Source of the DNA: JAKOWB01 sp038363005
GTDB taxonomy: Bacteria; Pseudomonadota; Alphaproteobacteria; Kiloniellales; JACOMY01
Direction: 5' to 3'
Length of the DNA stretch: 64,000 nucleotides
Assembly (NCBI GenBank): GCA_038363005.1
Contig: JBBQBI010000015.1
Coordinates: 1-64,000 of the forward strand
In this document: positions 26,189-34,618 of the stretch, piece after piece
Layout: each line of letters starts with the position of its first letter
Numbering within the stretch: the first letter of the stretch is position 1
Notes under the pieces: generated by a model
Database searches by the model: none
What the model was told of the DNA's origin: nothing
Seen by the model: the letters and a program-made list of their open reading frames with translations, nothing else
Made by a program: the position numbers and the translations under genes

Positions 26189-28948
26189 GTGACCGTGCCT
26201 GCGACGGCGAGCGCCTATCATCAGAACACCCCGCATCCTGCGCGTCGCTTGCTGGAGCGCAGCTGGCCGCATCTGCTGCGCTGCTGGCCCGGCATTCGCC
26301 GGGCTGAGGGGTACTTGGCGCAGTCCGGTCTGTTCGACGACGACTTCTACCGCGACAGCCACGCCCTGCCAGCCTGGGGACAGGAAGCGCCGGCACTGCA
26401 TTACCTGCTGGTCGGCGGCCCGCGGGGCTACGATCCGCACCCGCTGTTCTTCGGCGAGCACTATCTGGCGGCGCAACCCGACGCGCGCGCCTGGCGGGCG
26501 CCGCTGCTGCACTTTCTGCTGTACGGACGGCGCTATGGCGCCAGCGGACTGGCGATGTTCGACGCCGCGGCCTATCGGCTCGCCAACTCCGGCCGCGAGC
26601 TAGCCGCCCGGCGGCCCTACGAGGACCTGCTGCGACGCCCCTGGCGGGAGGAACTTGATAAACCCCTGCTGCAAGTCCCGCTGCTGCACCGCTGGTCGCG
26701 CGGCCATGGCGTGCCTTCGCAGGCCAAGGCCCTGGACCGGACGCTCGCTGACGCCAGCGGGGACCATGCGGCGCTGGAGGCGCGGGCACTGGGGGATGGA
26801 GAAGCCATTGTGCGGCAAATGGCGGCCACGCTGCCCGGCCCGGCGGCCTTGCTCGGCGCCTGGCTGACCAGGGCGCCCGAGGTGCTGGAGAGCACCTGGC
26901 CGGTGGCGACGGCAAAGGCCAATGCGCGGGCCGAGGGGGCGCCCCGCAACCGCGTGGTGGCGCTGCTGGAGGCAGAGCTGGAACGCTTCCTGGCCGGCGA
27001 TCAACGCCTCCGCTTTCCCGCGGTCGAGCGGCCGCGCGTTACCGTCCTGCTGGTGCTATTCAACCAGGCCGCGCTCACGCTTGGCTGCCTGCGGGCGCTG
27101 CTGGCGCAGGCCGATCCGCCCCCCTATGAGTTGGTCGTGGTGGACAATGCCTCGAGCGACCAGACCGCGGCGCTGCTGGACCGGCTGGATGGCGTCACCG
27201 TGCTGCGGCAATCCCGGAACCTGCACTACCTTGCCGGCGTCAACAGCGCGCTGGAGAGCCTGCATGGCGAACAGCTGCTGCTGCTGAACAACGATGCCTT
27301 CATCGCACCGGACGCGCTGCGGCGGGCCAGCGACTTGCTGCGGCTGGACCAGAGCATCGGCGCGGTCGGTGGCCGCCTGCTGTTTGCCGATGGCCGCCTA
27401 CAGGAGGCTGGCAATTTCCTGCTGCAGGACGGCTGCACGAAGGGTTATGGGCACGGCTGGCCTGGGAACGTGCCGCAAGTCCTGTTTCAGCGCGATGTCG
27501 ACTATGTCTCCGGCGCCCTGCTGCTCGTACGCGGTGAATTCTTCCGCCAGCGAGGCGGCTTCAGTTCCGCCTATCGCGGCGCCTACTTCGAGGACGTCGA
27601 CCTGTGCGAGGCGATTTGGCGGAGCGGCCAGCGGGTGGTCTACGACCCGCGCGTCGTGGCCCTTCACCTGGAATCGGCATCCAGCCCCGACATGACCGAC
27701 GCCATCAAGCTGATGCAGGCCAACCAGGCGGTCTTTGTCCGCAAGTATCCTGATCGTCTGGCCGCGTCGCTGCCGGCCAAGGACCCCGGAGTCTGGCGGC
27801 TGCGCCATCGCGGCGGCACCAGCCGGCGACGCGTGCTGTTCCTCGACGATCGCATCCCGCTGGCACGCTATGGCTCCGGCTTCCCGCGCGCCCGCGCGAT
27901 GCTCGAGGCGCTGGTGCGGCAGGGCAATGCGGTTACGCTGGTGCCGGCCAGCTATCACGGCGAGCGCTGGGAAGAGGTCTGGGAAGAGCTGCCGGCCGGT
28001 GTCGAGCTGTTGCCGCACCTGCCGGGAACGCAGGTCTGGTCGCGGCTGATCGAGGCGCTGCGGGAGGACGACGCGGTCATCATCTCACGGCCACATAACC
28101 TGGCTTTGCACTGCCCGGTACTGCGGCTGGCCCGCGAGCGCGGCTGGCCGGCGCGAGTGATCTTTGACGCGGAGGCGATCTATGCCCGGCGCGAGATCCT
28201 GCAGGCCACCGTGCAGGGCAGGCCCCTGCCGCCGCGTGAAGCACGACGACGGGTCTGGGTCGAGGGTCAACTGGCGCAAAACGCCGACGTCGTTCTCACG
28301 GTCAGCGAACAGGAGGCGCGCGATCTGCGCCGCTGCGGCGGGCGGCCCACCCTGGTGCTGCCGCACAGCATCTTGCCAGCACCGGGCGCCGCCGGTTTTG
28401 CCGAGCGCCGCGGCCTGCTGTTCGTCGGTGCCACGCACGAACTGGATACGCCAAACGGCGACGCACTGCGGTGGCTGGCCGAGCGAATCTGGCCCCGGAT
28501 GGCGGCTTGGCTGGCGCCCCAGGGGCTCAGTGTGGTCGGCCAACTGCCGCCGTCGCTGCGCGCGCTGCTCGAACGTCAGGGCCTGCAGTGCCTGGGTAGC
28601 CAGGCTAGCCTGGCGCCGATCTACGACTCGGCCAGAATCTTCGTGGCGCCGACGCGCTTCGCCGCCGGTGTGCCGCTGAAGATCCTAGAGGCCGCGGCGG
28701 CGGGTCTGCCGGTGGTTGCCAGCAGGCTGCTAGGCGAGCAGCTGGGCTGGCGCGACGGTCGGGAGATCCTGCTGGCCGATGTCGAGGACCCGGCGGCCTT
28801 CGCCGCTGCCTGCCAGCGCTTGTACAAGGATTCCGCCCTGTGGAACCGGCTGCGCGCAGGTGCCCTGGAGCGGTTGCGACAGGACTGCGACCCGGCGCAC
28901 TGCGCGGCAATTCTGGAGCAGGCTATGACCCTGCCGCTCAAGGGGTAG
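26189..28948 (+). CDS. Large multidomain glycosyltransferase (GT2 plus GT4-like)
   Basis: 919 residues with three parts. Residues about 1-260 contain repeats of the type 'LFDDDFYRDSH...YLLVGG...DPHPLFFGEHYLA', common at the N-termini of large polysaccharide glycosyltransferases. Residues about 280-520 are a GT2 domain: 'RVTVLLVLFNQAALTLGCLR', 'LVVVDNASSDQTAALLD', 'LLLLNNDAFI' as the metal site and 'GAYFEDVDLCEAIWRSGQ'. Residues about 540-919 are a GT-B-like domain ending in 'APTRFAAGVPLKILEAAAAG', the GT4 donor-binding E-x7-E region. Start GTG at 26189 with GGGAG upstream. It probably adds two successive sugars in surface polysaccharide assembly. Confidence 0.87.
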   Translation: MTVPATASAYHQNTPHPARRLLERSWPHLLRCWPGIRRAEGYLAQSGLFDDDFYRDSHALPAWGQEAPALHYLLVGGPRGYDPHPLFFGEHYLAAQPDARAWRAPLLHFLLYGRRYGASGLAMFDAAAYRLANSGRELAARRPYEDLLRRPWREELDKPLLQVPLLHRWSRGHGVPSQAKALDRTLADASGDHAALEARALGDGEAIVRQMAATLPGPAALLGAWLTRAPEVLESTWPVATAKANARAEGAPRNRVVALLEAELERFLAGDQRLRFPAVERPRVTVLLVLFNQAALTLGCLRALLAQADPPPYELVVVDNASSDQTAALLDRLDGVTVLRQSRNLHYLAGVNSALESLHGEQLLLLNNDAFIAPDALRRASDLLRLDQSIGAVGGRLLFADGRLQEAGNFLLQDGCTKGYGHGWPGNVPQVLFQRDVDYVSGALLLVRGEFFRQRGGFSSAYRGAYFEDVDLCEAIWRSGQRVVYDPRVVALHLESASSPDMTDAIKLMQANQAVFVRKYPDRLAASLPAKDPGVWRLRHRGGTSRRRVLFLDDRIPLARYGSGFPRARAMLEALVRQGNAVTLVPASYHGERWEEVWEELPAGVELLPHLPGTQVWSRLIEALREDDAVIISRPHNLALHCPVLRLARERGWPARVIFDAEAIYARREILQATVQGRPLPPREARRRVWVEGQLAQNADVVLTVSEQEARDLRRCGGRPTLVLPHSILPAPGAAGFAERRGLLFVGATHELDTPNGDALRWLAERIWPRMAAWLAPQGLSVVGQLPPSLRALLERQGLQCLGSQASLAPIYDSARIFVAPTRFAAGVPLKILEAAAAGLPVVASRLLGEQLGWRDGREILLADVEDPAAFAAACQRLYKDSALWNRLRAGALERLRQDCDPAHCAAILEQAMTLPLKG

Positions 28949-28958
28949 AAGAATGCCG

Positions 28959-28986
28959 TTGCGCTTTCGCGGTGGAGCGCTATAAC
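28959..28986 (+). promoter_or_regulatory. Probable promoter for the tRNA-Leu pair
   Basis: TTGCGC at 28959-28964 and TATAAC at 28981-28986, spaced 16 nt, stand 46 nt ahead of the first tRNA-Leu gene and just after the glycosyltransferase stop. The -10 box is strong for such GC-rich DNA. Confidence 0.55.
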
Positions 28987-29032
28987 AGCGCCCTTCGCAA
29001 CGCCTGGGCCTGTTTGCCCGGCACCTCCCGAT

Positions 29033-29119
29033 GCGGCTGTGGCGGAATTGGTAGACGCGCAGCGTTGAGGGCGCTGTGGCCGAAAGGCCGTGCTGGTTCA
29101 AGTCCAGTCAGCCGCACCA
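29033..29119 (+). tRNA. tRNA-Leu (anticodon GAG)
   Basis: 87-nt class II tRNA. Acceptor GCGGCTG/CAGCCGC pairs fully. The anticodon stem CAGCG/CGCTG encloses TTGAGGG with anticodon GAG at 29067-29069. A long variable arm (TGGCCGAAAGGCCG region) is typical of tRNA-Leu. The T-loop is TTCAAGT and 3' CCA is encoded (29117-29119). Confidence 0.97.
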
Positions 29120-29182
29120 ACCGCCAGACTTGCGGGTGAGCGGGCAGGAGCCAGGGGCGAGGCGAGGGAACGATGGGTGCCA

Positions 29183-29268
29183 CGCGGCTGTGGCGGAATT
29201 GGTAGACGCGCAGGTTTCAGGTACCTGTGAAGCAATTCGTGGAGGTTCGAGTCCTCTCAGCCGCACCA
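29183..29268 (+). tRNA. tRNA-Leu (anticodon CAG)
   Basis: 86-nt class II tRNA 63 nt downstream of the first. The acceptor and D-arm (first 30 nt) are identical to tRNA-Leu(GAG). The anticodon stem CAGGT/ACCTG encloses TTCAGGT with anticodon CAG at 29217-29219. The variable arm differs; T-loop TTCGAGT; encoded CCA (29266-29268). Confidence 0.97.
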
Positions 29269-29330
29269 CCCCGTTCAGACTGACGCAGATGCCCGGCCTT
29301 CGCGCCGGGCATTGCGCTGTCTGGGGTACC

Positions 29331-30338
29331 TCAATCCAGCAGGAAGCCCTCCTGGAAGGGATCGGAGGCTTCGAGCGTGAAGCGCGCCGTGCCGCTGTAG
29401 TGCGCCTCGCCGGCGACCTCCACCACCACGGCCGGATGCGGTCCCAAGCGGGTCTCGCGCAGCACCCGGCCGGTGAAGCAACTGCCGGTCACGCTTTCGA
29501 AGCTGCGCTCCTGCCCCAGGCCGATCAGGCGGCGGCGGAACTGCACCGCCAGGCGCGCCGTGACACCAGAGCCGGTCGGGCTGCGATCGACCTGCCGCCC
29601 GGCGAAGATGCAGGCATTGACCGTCGGCGTCGGGGAAAAGGGATCCAACCCGTCGGTCAGGATGGTGCCGTAGAGGAAGCCCAGGTCGGCTTCTTCCGGG
29701 TGCTCGATCCTGAGCTGGGCCTGCACCGCCTGGGTGATTTCCCAGCCGGCGTCAGCCAGCAGGCGCGCCGGCGTGCTGCCGAGGTCGAGACCTATGCTGG
29801 GTGCCGGCACCAGGGCATAGAAGGCGCCGCCGAAGCCGATATCCAGGGTCACTGGACCCCAGGTCGGCGTCTCCACCGTCTTGTCCAGCGCCAGGGCGAA
29901 GGCCGGCACCGATTCGAAGCGCACCAGGCCGGGCTTGCCGTCGCGCATCGCGACGTGCGCCACCACCGGCCCGCAGGGGCACTGGATGGTGACCGTGGTT
30001 TCCGGCTCCACCGGCGCCACCCGGCCGCTGTCGATGGCCCAGCGCGCCATGGCGATGGTGGCGTGGCCGCACATGGTGCTGTAGCCCTCGTTGTGGGTGA
30101 AGAGCACCGCTAGGTCCATGCCGGGCAGGTCGGGTTCCACCAGCAGCACGCCGTACATGTCGGGGTGGCCGCGCGGCTCGCGCATCAACAGGCGGCGATA
30201 CTGGTCCAGCCGCTCCTTGGCGTCGCGCCGCTTCTCTAGGATGGTGGCGCCGCGGATCGCCGGATAACCGCCGACCACCAAGCGCACCGGCTCACCCCCG
30301 GTGTGCATCTCTACGGTCTCGACCTCGAAGCGCTGCAT
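29331..30338 (-). CDS. trans-3-hydroxy-L-proline dehydratase (proline racemase family)
   Basis: 335 residues of the proline racemase superfamily. Racemases and 4-hydroxyproline epimerases use two catalytic cysteines. Here the first is kept (Cys90 in 'STMCGHATIA') but the second is Thr255 in 'DRSPTGSGVTARL'. The Cys/Thr pair is the established signature of trans-3-hydroxy-L-proline dehydratases, which yield delta1-pyrroline-2-carboxylate. The N-terminal 'VEMHTGGEPVRLVVGGYP' also fits that subgroup. ATG at 30338. It diverges from the dehalogenase-like gene at 30419. No ketimine reductase gene, the usual next enzyme, is nearby. Confidence 0.88.
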   Translation of the reverse strand: MQRFEVETVEMHTGGEPVRLVVGGYPAIRGATILEKRRDAKERLDQYRRLLMREPRGHPDMYGVLLVEPDLPGMDLAVLFTHNEGYSTMCGHATIAMARWAIDSGRVAPVEPETTVTIQCPCGPVVAHVAMRDGKPGLVRFESVPAFALALDKTVETPTWGPVTLDIGFGGAFYALVPAPSIGLDLGSTPARLLADAGWEITQAVQAQLRIEHPEEADLGFLYGTILTDGLDPFSPTPTVNACIFAGRQVDRSPTGSGVTARLAVQFRRRLIGLGQERSFESVTGSCFTGRVLRETRLGPHPAVVVEVAGEAHYSGTARFTLEASDPFQEGFLLD

Positions 30339-30418
30339 GGCCCGTCCTCCCGCCCATGCCCTTGCCTGGGCTGGGTATCCGGGCTCTTGTTTAGCGGCTT
30401 GACCGGGGAGGGCGAAAG

Positions 30419-31285
30419 ATGTTCGAAGGCTTCCGGGATGCGCGCATCAAGACCAGCAGCGCCGAAATCCACCTGAAGACCGGTGGCAAGGGCCCGCCGC
30501 TGCTGCTGTTGCACGGCTTCCCGCAGACCCACCTGATGTGGCACCGCTTGGTGCCGGCCCTGGCCGAGCGCTTCACCGTGGTCTGCCCGGACCTGCGCGG
30601 CTACGGCGCCTCCTCCAAGCCGGAAAGCGGCGCCGACCATGCCGGCTATGCCAAGCGGGCCATGGCGCAGGACCAGGTGGAGGTCATGGCGCAGCTGGGC
30701 TTCGCCCGCTTCCAGGTGGTGGGGCACGATCGCGGCGCCCGCGTGACGCATCGCCTGTGCCTGGATCACCCGGCGGCGGTTGAGCGCGCCTGCGTCATCG
30801 ACATCGCGCCGACCCTGACGATGTACCAGGCCACCGACCAGGCCTTCGCCACGGCCTACTATCACTGGTTCTTCCTGATCCAGCCGGCGCCGCTGCCCGA
30901 GCGCCTGATCGGCGCCGACAGCGACTGGTGGGTCGAGCGTACCCTGGGCTCCTGGGGCGGCGGCCACTTCGACCCGGCGGCTGTGGAAGCCTACAAGGCG
31001 GCCTTCCGCGACCCCGCCACCCTGCATGCCACCTGCGAGGATTATCGCGCCGCCGCAGGCATCGACCTGACGCACGACCGGGCCGACGCCGACCGGCGGG
31101 TGAGCTGCCCGCTGCTGGTGCTGTGGGGCAGCAAGGGCATCGTCGCCCGCACCTATGATGTGCTGTCGAGCTGGCGGGCCAAGGCGACCGATGTGCGGGG
31201 CGAGGCGCTGGCCGGTGGCCATTTCCTGCCTGAGGAGAACCCGGCGGCCACCCTGGCCGCGCTGCAGGGCTTCCTGGTCGCCTAG
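30419..31285 (+). CDS. Haloacetate (fluoroacetate) dehalogenase-like alpha/beta hydrolase
   Basis: 288 residues. The residue set of the well-studied fluoroacetate dehalogenase FAc-DEX FA1 is reproduced almost number for number. Nucleophile Asp104 and carboxylate-binding Arg105 and Arg108 lie in 'VGHDRGARVTHR'. Asp128 lies in 'VIDIAPT', halide-pocket His149-Trp150 in 'YYHWFFLIQPAP', Tyr209 in 'CEDYRA' and catalytic His268 in 'AGGHFLPEE'. The oxyanion motif 'LLHGFPQTHLMWH' is also typical. It should hydrolyse a 2-haloacetate to glycolate and halide; activity on fluoride is a prediction. Its TAG stop interlocks with the stop of the convergent gene at 31282-31623 (CTAG). Confidence 0.88.
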   Translation: MFEGFRDARIKTSSAEIHLKTGGKGPPLLLLHGFPQTHLMWHRLVPALAERFTVVCPDLRGYGASSKPESGADHAGYAKRAMAQDQVEVMAQLGFARFQVVGHDRGARVTHRLCLDHPAAVERACVIDIAPTLTMYQATDQAFATAYYHWFFLIQPAPLPERLIGADSDWWVERTLGSWGGGHFDPAAVEAYKAAFRDPATLHATCEDYRAAAGIDLTHDRADADRRVSCPLLVLWGSKGIVARTYDVLSSWRAKATDVRGEALAGGHFLPEENPAATLAALQGFLVA

Positions 31286-31623
31286 CGCGGCGGCTTGCCC
31301 TTGCTGAGCGTCATGCGTGGGATCTGCACGACGCCCTTGACCCGGCGCTTGGGGGCCGGCGCCGGGGGCCCTTCGCCGCCGCTCAAGGCGCCCAGTACCA
31401 CCGGCTGGTTCAGGTCGCCGCCCTGGAAGGCCACCAGCACGCTGTCGCCGGGGGCGCCCAGGGCCCCCACCGTTGCGCCGCCAAAGGGCCGCAGCACCCT
31501 GGCCCAAAGCTCCAGGCCGGCCGGCGCCAGCGTTGGCGGCAGCAGCACCTTGACCCGCCCCTGGCCCTGCGGGTCGCCATCGAGCTGCGACAGGCGGGCG
31601 GCGTAGACGGCGAAGGTCGGCAT
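31282..31623 (-). CDS. Orphan phage spike/baseplate-V (Gp5/VgrG-type OB-fold) protein
   Basis: 113 residues. The segment 'GRVKVLLPP' then 'LWARVLRPFGGATVGALGAP' and 'GDSVLVAFQGGDLNQPVVLG' follows the conserved Gp5/VgrG OB-fold pattern of the Phage_base_V family (W-A-R-V, P-x-x-G-D-x-V-L-V-A-F-x-x-G-D, Q-P-V-V-L-G). No beta-helix spike domain, gp27-like domain or other tail, sheath or T6SS gene is nearby. ATG at 31623 has GAGGAG about 8 nt upstream. The basic C-terminal tail 'KRRVKGVVQIPRM' is not part of the fold. It could be a relic or an adaptor for an injection system encoded elsewhere. Confidence 0.72.
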   Translation of the reverse strand: MPTFAVYAARLSQLDGDPQGQGRVKVLLPPTLAPAGLELWARVLRPFGGATVGALGAPGDSVLVAFQGGDLNQPVVLGALSGGEGPPAPAPKRRVKGVVQIPRMTLSKGKPPR

Positions 31624-31768
31624 CGGGGCGCTCCTCGGGACGGGACTCCGCGCCAGCGTACCCGATCATGCCCGCGCCGGCCGCACGGCAACGCTTGCGC
31701 CTCTCATGCCGTTGTTACCTTGACCCCGGCTCTTGCTAGAGTGCCGGCGCGTGACACAGGGGTGACGC

Positions 31769-33214
31769 TTGGCGGAACTGAAGGACGAAGCCCGCGAACG
31801 ACTTTACAAGACCATCGGCGGCCGCAAGCCGCCGCGGAAGCCCTCGCGCTCGCCGCTGTGGCAGCGCATCCGCACCTACTTCATCACCGGCGTGCTGGTG
31901 ACCGCGCCGGTCGGCATTACCATCTGGCTGGCGCTCTGGTTCCTCGACTTCGTCGACTCGCGCGTGCTGCCGCTGATCCCGCCGGCGTGGAATCCCGAAA
32001 CCTACATGCGCTTCTCGGTGCCGGGGCTGGGCGTGCTGCTGCTCTGCCTGTTCCTGCTGCTGGTCGGCAGCGTGACCGCCGGCATGGTCGGCCGCGCCAT
32101 CCGGCGCGAGGGCGCCAAGCTCATGGCCCGCGTGCCGGTGCTGCGCTCCATCTACAGCGCCACCGAACAGATCTTCGAGACCGTGCTGACGCGCCAGACC
32201 AATGCCTTCCGCGCCGTCGCCCTGGTGCAGTATCCGCGCTATGGCACCTGGTCGATCGGCTTCGTCACCGGCACCACGGTGGGCGAGGTACAGGCGCTGA
32301 CCGGGCCGACGGTGATCAACGTCTTCGTGCCCACCACGCCCAACCCCACCACCGGCTACCTCCTGTTCCTGCCAGAGCACGAGGTGCACCTGCTGCCGAT
32401 CACGGTGGAGCAGGGGCTGCGGCTGGTGATCTCCAGCGGTATCGTGCTGCCCGACCCGCCGGCCGACGAGACCGCCACCGAGGCCAGCCGGCGCGCCACC
32501 GCCGAGGCCCTGGTAGAGCGCCGCCTAGCCGAGATGCGCGAGCCGCCGGCGCCAAAGGACCACAGCCGCTCGCCGCTGCTGGCGCGCCTCAGGACCTACT
32601 TCGTGACCGGCATCCTGGTGACCGCGCCGATCTTCATCACCTCGTGGCTGGCCTGGCAGATCTTCCAATTCTTCGACCAGAGTGTGAAGCCGCTGATTCC
32701 TGACGCCTGGAATCCGGAAACCTACACCCCCTTCGCCATCCCCGGCCTCGGCATCGTCATCCTGCTGATCTTCCTGCTGGCCATTGGCGCCTTCGTCACC
32801 GGCTACCTGGGCAAGCTGGCGCTGGCGGCGGGTGAGCGCTGGGTCGCCCGCGTGCCCATCGTGCGCGGCTTCTACAAGGCGATGAAGCAGGTCTTCGAGA
32901 CGGTGCTCTCGCCGCAGTCCAACGCCTTCCGCGAGGTGGTGCTGATCGAGTACCCCCGGCCCAACTCCTTCTCCATCGGCTTCGTCGCCGGGCAGAATTC
33001 CCAGGCGCTGGAGAAGGCGGCGCAGCGCGAGCTGATCAATGTCTTCGTCGCCACCACGCCCAATCCCACCTCCGGCTTCCTGCTGCTGGTGCCGCCCGAC
33101 GAGGCCGTGGTGCTGCACATGACGGTGGAGGAGGCGCTGAAGATGGTGATCTCCGGCGGGCTGATCACGCCGGATGCCCCGGTCCCGCCACCGCTGCCGC
33201 CGGGCGCTGCGTGA
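31769..33214 (+). CDS. Tandem double DUF502 membrane protein
   Basis: 481 residues made of two full DUF502 units (about residues 25-240 and 265-465), each normally a protein of about 200 residues. Both halves share 'LRTYF.TG.LVTAPI.IT' starts ('IRTYFITGVLVTAPVGIT', 'LRTYFVTGILVTAPIFIT'), 'PAWNPETY/DAWNPETY' and 'RVPVLRSIYSATEQIFETVL'-like segments. Both end in 'NVFVPTTPNPTTGYLLFLP' / 'NVFVATTPNPTSGFLLLVP'. Each half has two membrane helices. The likely start is TTG at 31769 behind AGGGG. Its stop overlaps the GNAT start (GTGA). The function of DUF502 proteins in bacteria is not established. Confidence 0.85.
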   Translation: MAELKDEARERLYKTIGGRKPPRKPSRSPLWQRIRTYFITGVLVTAPVGITIWLALWFLDFVDSRVLPLIPPAWNPETYMRFSVPGLGVLLLCLFLLLVGSVTAGMVGRAIRREGAKLMARVPVLRSIYSATEQIFETVLTRQTNAFRAVALVQYPRYGTWSIGFVTGTTVGEVQALTGPTVINVFVPTTPNPTTGYLLFLPEHEVHLLPITVEQGLRLVISSGIVLPDPPADETATEASRRATAEALVERRLAEMREPPAPKDHSRSPLLARLRTYFVTGILVTAPIFITSWLAWQIFQFFDQSVKPLIPDAWNPETYTPFAIPGLGIVILLIFLLAIGAFVTGYLGKLALAAGERWVARVPIVRGFYKAMKQVFETVLSPQSNAFREVVLIEYPRPNSFSIGFVAGQNSQALEKAAQRELINVFVATTPNPTSGFLLLVPPDEAVVLHMTVEEALKMVISGGLITPDAPVPPPLPPGAA

Positions 33215-33765
33215 CTCTGGCGACGATCCCCAGGATAGGCAGTCCGCGCCTGATCCTGCGCCCGCACCGCGCCGACGACCTCGAGGCCTGCGCCCGGCTC
33301 TGGGCCGATCCCGACGTGGTGCGCCACATCACCGGGCGGCCGCAGACGCGCGAGGAGACCTGGGCGCGGCTGCTGCGCTACGCCGGGCATTGGGCCTGGC
33401 TCGGCTTCGGCTACTGGGCGGTTGAGGAGCGGGAGAGCGGCGCCTACGTCGGCGAGTTGGGCTTCGCCGATTTCCACCGCGAGGGCTTGCCGCAGCTGGC
33501 AGGACTGCCAGAGCTCGGCTGGGCGCTGAGCCGCGCCGTGCAGGGCCGTGGGTACGCCACCGAGGCGCTGCGGGCGGCCCTGGCCTGGGGCGATGCCAAC
33601 CTGCCAGCGGCTGAGACCGCCTGCATCGTGGCGCCGGATAACCTGGCCTCGCTGCGCGTGGCAGCGAAGCTGGGGTACCGCGCCGTAGCGAACACGCTCT
33701 ACAAGGGCGAGCCGACGCTGCTGTTCACGCGGGCGCGGGATGCTGTGGCGCCGGCGCTGGCCTAG
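33211..33765 (+). CDS. GNAT acetyltransferase, RimJ/RimL-like
   Basis: 184 residues. Begins 'SPRLILRPHRADDLEACARL', the typical RimJ/L N-terminus. The acetyl-CoA binding motif A is 'LSRAVQGRGYATEALRAALA', and the C-terminal 'NLASLRVAAKLGYRAV' matches motif B. GTG at 33211 overlaps the DUF502 stop. Its TAG stop is shared head-on with the convergent methyltransferase (CTAG at 33762-33765). The substrate is unknown; protein N-termini or small amines are possible. Confidence 0.88.
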   Translation: MTLATIPRIGSPRLILRPHRADDLEACARLWADPDVVRHITGRPQTREETWARLLRYAGHWAWLGFGYWAVEERESGAYVGELGFADFHREGLPQLAGLPELGWALSRAVQGRGYATEALRAALAWGDANLPAAETACIVAPDNLASLRVAAKLGYRAVANTLYKGEPTLLFTRARDAVAPALA

Positions 33766-34562
33766 GCCGGCCGCTCGGCTAGCACCAGAAGCAAGAAGGC
33801 CGCATGATCTCGCCAGCGACCGAACTTCTGCGGCCTGGCTGCGGTGGCGGCTTCGCTCGGGCGGGGCTCCTCGACGCGCGCGATGCGGAAGCCGGCCGCC
33901 GCGACCGCGGTGAGATAGTCGCCTAAGGTCCGCGGGAAGCGCGGCACCGAGAAGAGCGTCACGCCGGGCTCGATCCTCGCGCGCGCGGCGAAATGCCATT
34001 CCTCCACGAAGGAATGCCCTTCGAAGTAGCGCGAGACATGGAGTTCGGTCCCATGTCCTTGCGCATCCTTCTCCCAGCGCAGCCCCGGCGTGATGAAGCA
34101 GGGGTGCAGGATGCTGAAGGCGAGAAAGCCGCCTGGCCGCAGCAGCCGATAGGCCTCGCGCATGGCGCCGGGAAAGTCCGGGCCGTCCATCAGGGCCATG
34201 GTGGAGACGACGGCATCGAAGGCGGCGGCTGGCAGCCCCGTGTGGTCGCTGTAGGAGCGGACCGCATAGGCGATGCCGAGGGGGTCGGCGGCTTCTGTCT
34301 GCCAGGCAAGCGCGATCATCCGCTGGGACAGGTCGATGCCGGTCAGCCGTGCGCCGTCTTGGGCGAAGCGGCGGGTATTGGTCCCTTCGCCACAGCCAAA
34401 GTCGACGACATCGAGTCCGCTCAGCGCCGGCAGAAAAGCCTGAAAGGCCGGAAAGGTGAAGGCTTCGCGGTAGACATCGAGGCCGTCGCGCACGTCACGG
34501 GCCCATTGATCGGCGTTCCGGTTCCAATGGGCGGCGACCTCGGCATCGTCATGAGCGGTCAT
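33762..34562 (-). CDS. Class I SAM-dependent methyltransferase
   Basis: 266 residues. The SAM-binding motif I is 'VVDFGCGEGTNTRRFAQDGA', followed by the acidic end of strand 2 in 'LTGIDLSQRMI'. 'AFDAVVSTMALMDGPDF' forms motif II and 'RLLRPGGFLAFSILHPCF' motif III, as in UbiE/Methyltransf_11 proteins. ATG at 34562 has GGGAG 7 nt upstream; a much longer open frame on this strand is an artefact that runs into recG. The substrate is not predictable. Confidence 0.87.
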   Translation of the reverse strand: MTAHDDAEVAAHWNRNADQWARDVRDGLDVYREAFTFPAFQAFLPALSGLDVVDFGCGEGTNTRRFAQDGARLTGIDLSQRMIALAWQTEAADPLGIAYAVRSYSDHTGLPAAAFDAVVSTMALMDGPDFPGAMREAYRLLRPGGFLAFSILHPCFITPGLRWEKDAQGHGTELHVSRYFEGHSFVEEWHFAARARIEPGVTLFSVPRFPRTLGDYLTAVAAAGFRIARVEEPRPSEAATAARPQKFGRWRDHAAFLLLVLAERPA

Positions 34563-34618
34563 GGCCGGCTCCCGCTGCTGGTGAAGGGGCGCGTTGATAG
34601 CTGGGCGCGCCGTCGAAC

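Noticed and set aside
29331..30338. Proline racemase or 4-hydroxyproline 2-epimerase
   Set aside because: The second catalytic cysteine is Thr255, the signature of trans-3-hydroxyproline dehydratases.
31282..31623. Evidence for a type VI secretion system or prophage
   Set aside because: Only one OB-fold spike-like protein is present; no sheath, tube, baseplate, ATPase, integrase or terminase genes are near.
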